Source: Betaproteobacteria bacterium
GTDB taxonomy: Bacteria > Pseudomonadota > Gammaproteobacteria > Burkholderiales > Rhodocyclaceae
DNA length: 8,567 nucleotides
Assembly (NCBI GenBank): GCA_020047725.1
Contig: JAIFNM010000240.1
Span: forward strand, 1-8,567
Direction of reading: 5' to 3'
In this document: one piece after another, positions 6,115 to 8,567 of the stretch
How positions within the stretch are numbered: the first letter of the stretch is position 1
Layout of the letters: each line of letters begins with the position of its first letter
Translations under genes and position numbers: made by a program
The notes under the pieces: model-generated
Database searches by the model: none
Told to the model about the DNA's origin: nothing
The model's input: only the letters and a program-made list of their open reading frames with translations

Positions 6115-6152
6115 GGCCCCCGGATTATTTACTTGTCCGGGGGTCTGTTTTT
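6115..6152 (+). terminator. Strong GC-rich hairpin over the AsmA stop codon, T-run on the plus strand
   Basis: CCCCCGGA (6117-6124) and TCCGGGGG (6136-6143) are perfect complements with an 11-base AT-rich loop, extendable by one wobble and one G-C pair. On the plus strand it is followed by TCTGTTTTT, the form of a rho-independent terminator, yet no plus-strand gene precedes it. On the minus strand the AsmA stop codon (6127-6125) lies in the loop and no T-run follows. It may stop antisense transcription into the AsmA gene or protect the AsmA mRNA 3' end. Confidence 0.5.
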
Positions 6153-8113
6153 GTGTTGCTGGATCGCGAAAACGCCCGCGCGTCCCGAACCAGCTGTTCG
6201 CAATCACTGTCGCTACCGGGGCCGGCGTCGATCAGGGGGATCAGTGCCAGAAATGGATTGACCAAACCCAGCGCCAGTGCGCCAATGGTGCGCAAGGCCA
6301 CCCGACCCTTGTCGATACTGATATCGGGTCGGGCAAAGCTGCCACGCACATGGATCGGGCTGCGTAAAGCCAGGGGGCTGGTATTCTTCGTTTTCTGGTT
6401 GAGCGTCAGATCCAGCCTTTCCTGCGCCAGATCAACGTTGCCCGTACCGATAATGGTCGTCACTTCGGTATCGAAAACAAGCGTATCAGCGTGCATGGTG
6501 CCTTCGTTGACGTCGAAGTTGGCCACCCCGCAGCGCAACTTGATCAATCTGTCGCCGGTGACGTTCAGTTCCAGCATTTCCCAAAGATGCAGGCCGGCTT
6601 GTTCCATCATCAACTGGCTGATTACACCATTCGTCACGACCAGTCCCACCTTGCCACTGGATGTCGCCAACATACGACGAACCGAGTTGCCTGTTCCGGC
6701 AAGATCAAACGTACCGTTGATCTTGCCAATGTTGGCCTTGTTTTTTCCGACCTTGGGGAAAAGCTTTTCGAGGAGAATATTTTTTGCCTTGATTCTGGCG
6801 TCAGCCTGAATTGGATCAGTGCGACCATCGAGCGAAATGACACCATTGAGGTGACCACCGGCAAGGCCAAAATCAAGAGGATCGAGTGTCAACACCGAGT
6901 CACGCATGCTTAAATGGGTATCCAGATCTTCAAGCGGCAACTTGTTGGCGTAGATTTTCTTGGCTTTCAGCGAAACCTCGGCGTCCGTGTGGCCCCAACG
7001 TAAAATCTTGAACGGCATTTCCGGTAGCATGCGAGCCCGTGCAGGCGTTACTGAAGTGGTTTGAGGAGGCAATGGCTCGGCTTCCATGGCGTCCTGCACG
7101 CTACCGGAGCGCGCCCCGATCACGGGGCCCAGATCAGAAAAGTCGAGCAGACTGGAAACCAGATCCGCTTTCATCGCCGGTCGTTTGCCGCCCGAGTCAA
7201 CCTGAATTGAACCGGCAATGTCACTGCGGCCGACCCTGCCGGAGAATCCTTCGTAGCGCCACGTTTTTTCGGCGCGTACGAGGTGTCCTTGAGTGGTGTA
7301 GGCGCGCGTTTCCGGAAACGCGATCCCGAACAGCGGGAAGAGTTCCGCCAGAGTCTCGCCACGCAAAGTGAGTTGCATGTCCAGTGCTGAAAATTTGAGC
7401 AGACTGGTTATGGTGCCCTCTACCTTGGCAACCGTCCTTCCCACGAACAAATCGGCAGTCAGCGGATAGGGTGTTTTGACATCACGCAATGCAAGCACCG
7501 GCCCGCCGGAACCCTGCGCCTTGAACGGCAGACCTTTATAGAGCCCCTGCGCAGTGAAGGTCAGCCCAACTCCTGCAGGCTGCGTGCCTGACGGAACGTT
7601 GGAGGAGGAAATCTCCGAGCGAATGCTGATCTTGCGCACGGCATCGTCGTAGCCGAGCATTCCATGATCCAGCGTCAGGCGTCCGATCTGAATACGTGCC
7701 GCTTCGTTCTTCTGACTACGATCCAGTAGCCAGTTTTTTTGTCCGCCGGCATTTTTCTCAAGAAAGATCACCGGGCGCTGGAGTCGCACTTCAGGGAAAA
7801 CGATCTGCTGCCGGAGCAACTGCAACGCATCGAATGTAATAACCACCGTTTCCGCGGTAATCATCTGCTTTTCCCTGGCCCATGGTGGATTGGCAAAGGA
7901 CACGTCGCTCGCCTGGATGTGTGGCAGCGGCCAGTAGAAATTGACCTTGATATCGCCACCGATGCGCAGTTCCCGGCCCGTCTTGTCAAATGTAATCCGC
8001 TCGATAGGTTCTCGCAGCCAGTTCCAGCCAAAAAAAGCGATATAAATAGCTGTCAGGAAGCCCGCCATGAGGATCGCGCCGACAGTCCATTTGAATATTC
8101 GGAATACGCTCAT
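6125..8113 (-). CDS. AsmA-family inner-membrane-anchored periplasmic protein (YhjG-like)
   Basis: The 662-residue product starts with one membrane helix (about 8-28) and continues as a long periplasmic chain rich in beta strands. The AsmA N-terminal region is recognisable (REPIERITFDKTGRELRIGG, then NPPWAREKQM). The C-terminal AsmA region includes KINGTFDLAGTGNSVRRML, a VDLAQERLDLTLNQK segment, and the ending PFLALIPLIDAGPGSDSDC, which resembles E. coli YhjG more than AsmA itself. AsmA-like proteins belong to the repeating-beta-groove lipid-bridge group with TamB and YhdP, thought to carry phospholipid between the membranes or affect outer membrane assembly; the role of this subgroup is less certain. 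The ATG at 8113 overlaps the TGA of the upstream outer membrane factor gene (ATGA). With no clear ribosome binding site, translation is probably coupled to it. The stop codon sits in the loop of a strong hairpin. Confidence 0.9.
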   Translation of the reverse strand: MSVFRIFKWTVGAILMAGFLTAIYIAFFGWNWLREPIERITFDKTGRELRIGGDIKVNFYWPLPHIQASDVSFANPPWAREKQMITAETVVITFDALQLLRQQIVFPEVRLQRPVIFLEKNAGGQKNWLLDRSQKNEAARIQIGRLTLDHGMLGYDDAVRKISIRSEISSSNVPSGTQPAGVGLTFTAQGLYKGLPFKAQGSGGPVLALRDVKTPYPLTADLFVGRTVAKVEGTITSLLKFSALDMQLTLRGETLAELFPLFGIAFPETRAYTTQGHLVRAEKTWRYEGFSGRVGRSDIAGSIQVDSGGKRPAMKADLVSSLLDFSDLGPVIGARSGSVQDAMEAEPLPPQTTSVTPARARMLPEMPFKILRWGHTDAEVSLKAKKIYANKLPLEDLDTHLSMRDSVLTLDPLDFGLAGGHLNGVISLDGRTDPIQADARIKAKNILLEKLFPKVGKNKANIGKINGTFDLAGTGNSVRRMLATSSGKVGLVVTNGVISQLMMEQAGLHLWEMLELNVTGDRLIKLRCGVANFDVNEGTMHADTLVFDTEVTTIIGTGNVDLAQERLDLTLNQKTKNTSPLALRSPIHVRGSFARPDISIDKGRVALRTIGALALGLVNPFLALIPLIDAGPGSDSDCEQLVRDARAFSRSSNTKTDPRTSK

Positions 8114-8567
8114 CGTACGCCCGGAGTTCGCCAGCCACCACCAAGCGCCTTGAACAGGCCGATGGAGGCTTGCAAGCGTGTCAGGCGGATCTGCGCCCGT
8201 TGATCCTCGGCCTGAAACAGCGTCCGCTGGGCGTCCAGAACGATCAGCAAATCGTCGACACCTTGGCGATAGCGGATTTCGGCAAGCCGCAGTGTCCGTC
8301 GCGCCTGTTCAACGATCTGTTCCTGCAGCAATTCCTGATCGGCCGTGTGGCTCGTTGAGGCCAGCGTGTTTTCAACGTCCGCCAGAGCGGCGAGGATGGA
8401 CTTCCTGTAATTTTCAACCAATGCCCGCTCGACCGACGACGCGACCTCGACCTGGGCGCGCAAACGGCCGCCGTCGAAAATTGACTGCAGCAGCGATGCG
8501 CCAATCGACAAAGCGGCCGTCGGTGCATTCATGAAGTTGAGCAGAACCTTGCTGGCAAGCCCGGCCG
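8110..8567 (-). CDS. Outer membrane factor (TolC/NodT-type efflux outer membrane protein), C-terminal part
   Basis: The frame enters from the right edge (GLASKVLLNF at the border) and ends at the TGA at 8112-8110, giving about 152 residues. The internal ATG at 8532 is not the real start. It matches the second half of NodT-like outer membrane factors: SIGASLLQSIFDGGRLRAQ, a long helix (YRKSILAALADVENTLA), then YRQGVDDLLIVLDAQRTL with following helix and the family ending ALGGGW. Such proteins form trimeric channel-tunnels that let RND or ABC pumps export compounds through the outer membrane. The N-terminal half, including any lipoprotein signal, and probably the pump genes lie to the right of this window. 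The stop overlaps the AsmA start by 4 bases, an uncommon pairing for an efflux channel. Confidence 0.92.
   Translation of the reverse strand, partial: AGLASKVLLNFMNAPTAALSIGASLLQSIFDGGRLRAQVEVASSVERALVENYRKSILAALADVENTLASTSHTADQELLQEQIVEQARRTLRLAEIRYRQGVDDLLIVLDAQRTLFQAEDQRAQIRLTRLQASIGLFKALGGGWRTPGVR

Noticed and set aside
5340..6261. Plus-strand open frames of 185 and 232 codons across the collagen-like and PLD region
   Set aside because: They are antisense to well-supported lipoprotein genes; the Pro/Ala-rich product is the mirror of Gly-X-Y codons, and no motif or ribosome binding site supports them.

Overview
The window looks like a chromosomal segment of a Gram-negative proteobacterium. 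Outer-membrane lipid-transport genes, several lipoprotein signal peptides, an AsmA protein and a TolC/NodT-type outer membrane factor all point that way. A moderately GC-rich betaproteobacterium is my best guess, but this rests on general resemblance only. I see no phage, transposase, CRISPR, tRNA or rRNA genes.

Left end (1-271, minus): the N-terminal part of a Cof-type HAD phosphatase that runs off the window. A short AT-rich divergent region (272-468) follows, with a candidate promoter and several small dyads.

469-4061 (plus): a tight four-gene operon for an MCE-type ABC lipid transporter. It encodes a STAS-MlaE permease, an MlaF-like ATPase, a membrane-anchored MCE (MlaD-like) protein and a PqiC-type auxiliary lipoprotein. 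Genes overlap by 4 bases or are separated by 1 base. The MCE gene appears to lack a normal start codon at the position where its family begins; an ATC stands there, correctly spaced behind a Shine-Dalgarno sequence.

4058-4217: a repeat-rich gap between convergent genes. It holds a 20-bp tandem duplication over the stop codon, and clustered CTTGGTG/CACCAAG heptamers forming a long inverted repeat that ends in a T-run.

4229-5918 (minus): a small lipoprotein with 14 collagen-like Gly-X-Y triplets, followed by a lipoprotein-type phospholipase D/cardiolipin synthase with both HKD motifs intact. 6125-8567 (minus): the 3' part of an outer membrane efflux factor whose stop overlaps the start of an AsmA-family gene, so the two are probably translationally coupled.

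Together the window is largely an envelope-lipid neighbourhood: MCE transport, phospholipid synthesis or cleavage at the membrane, and an AsmA-type protein. Each gene family is known. I did not find a clearly new system. The points most worth a second look are the MCE start, the intergenic repeat, and the collagen-like lipoprotein next to the PLD lipoprotein.
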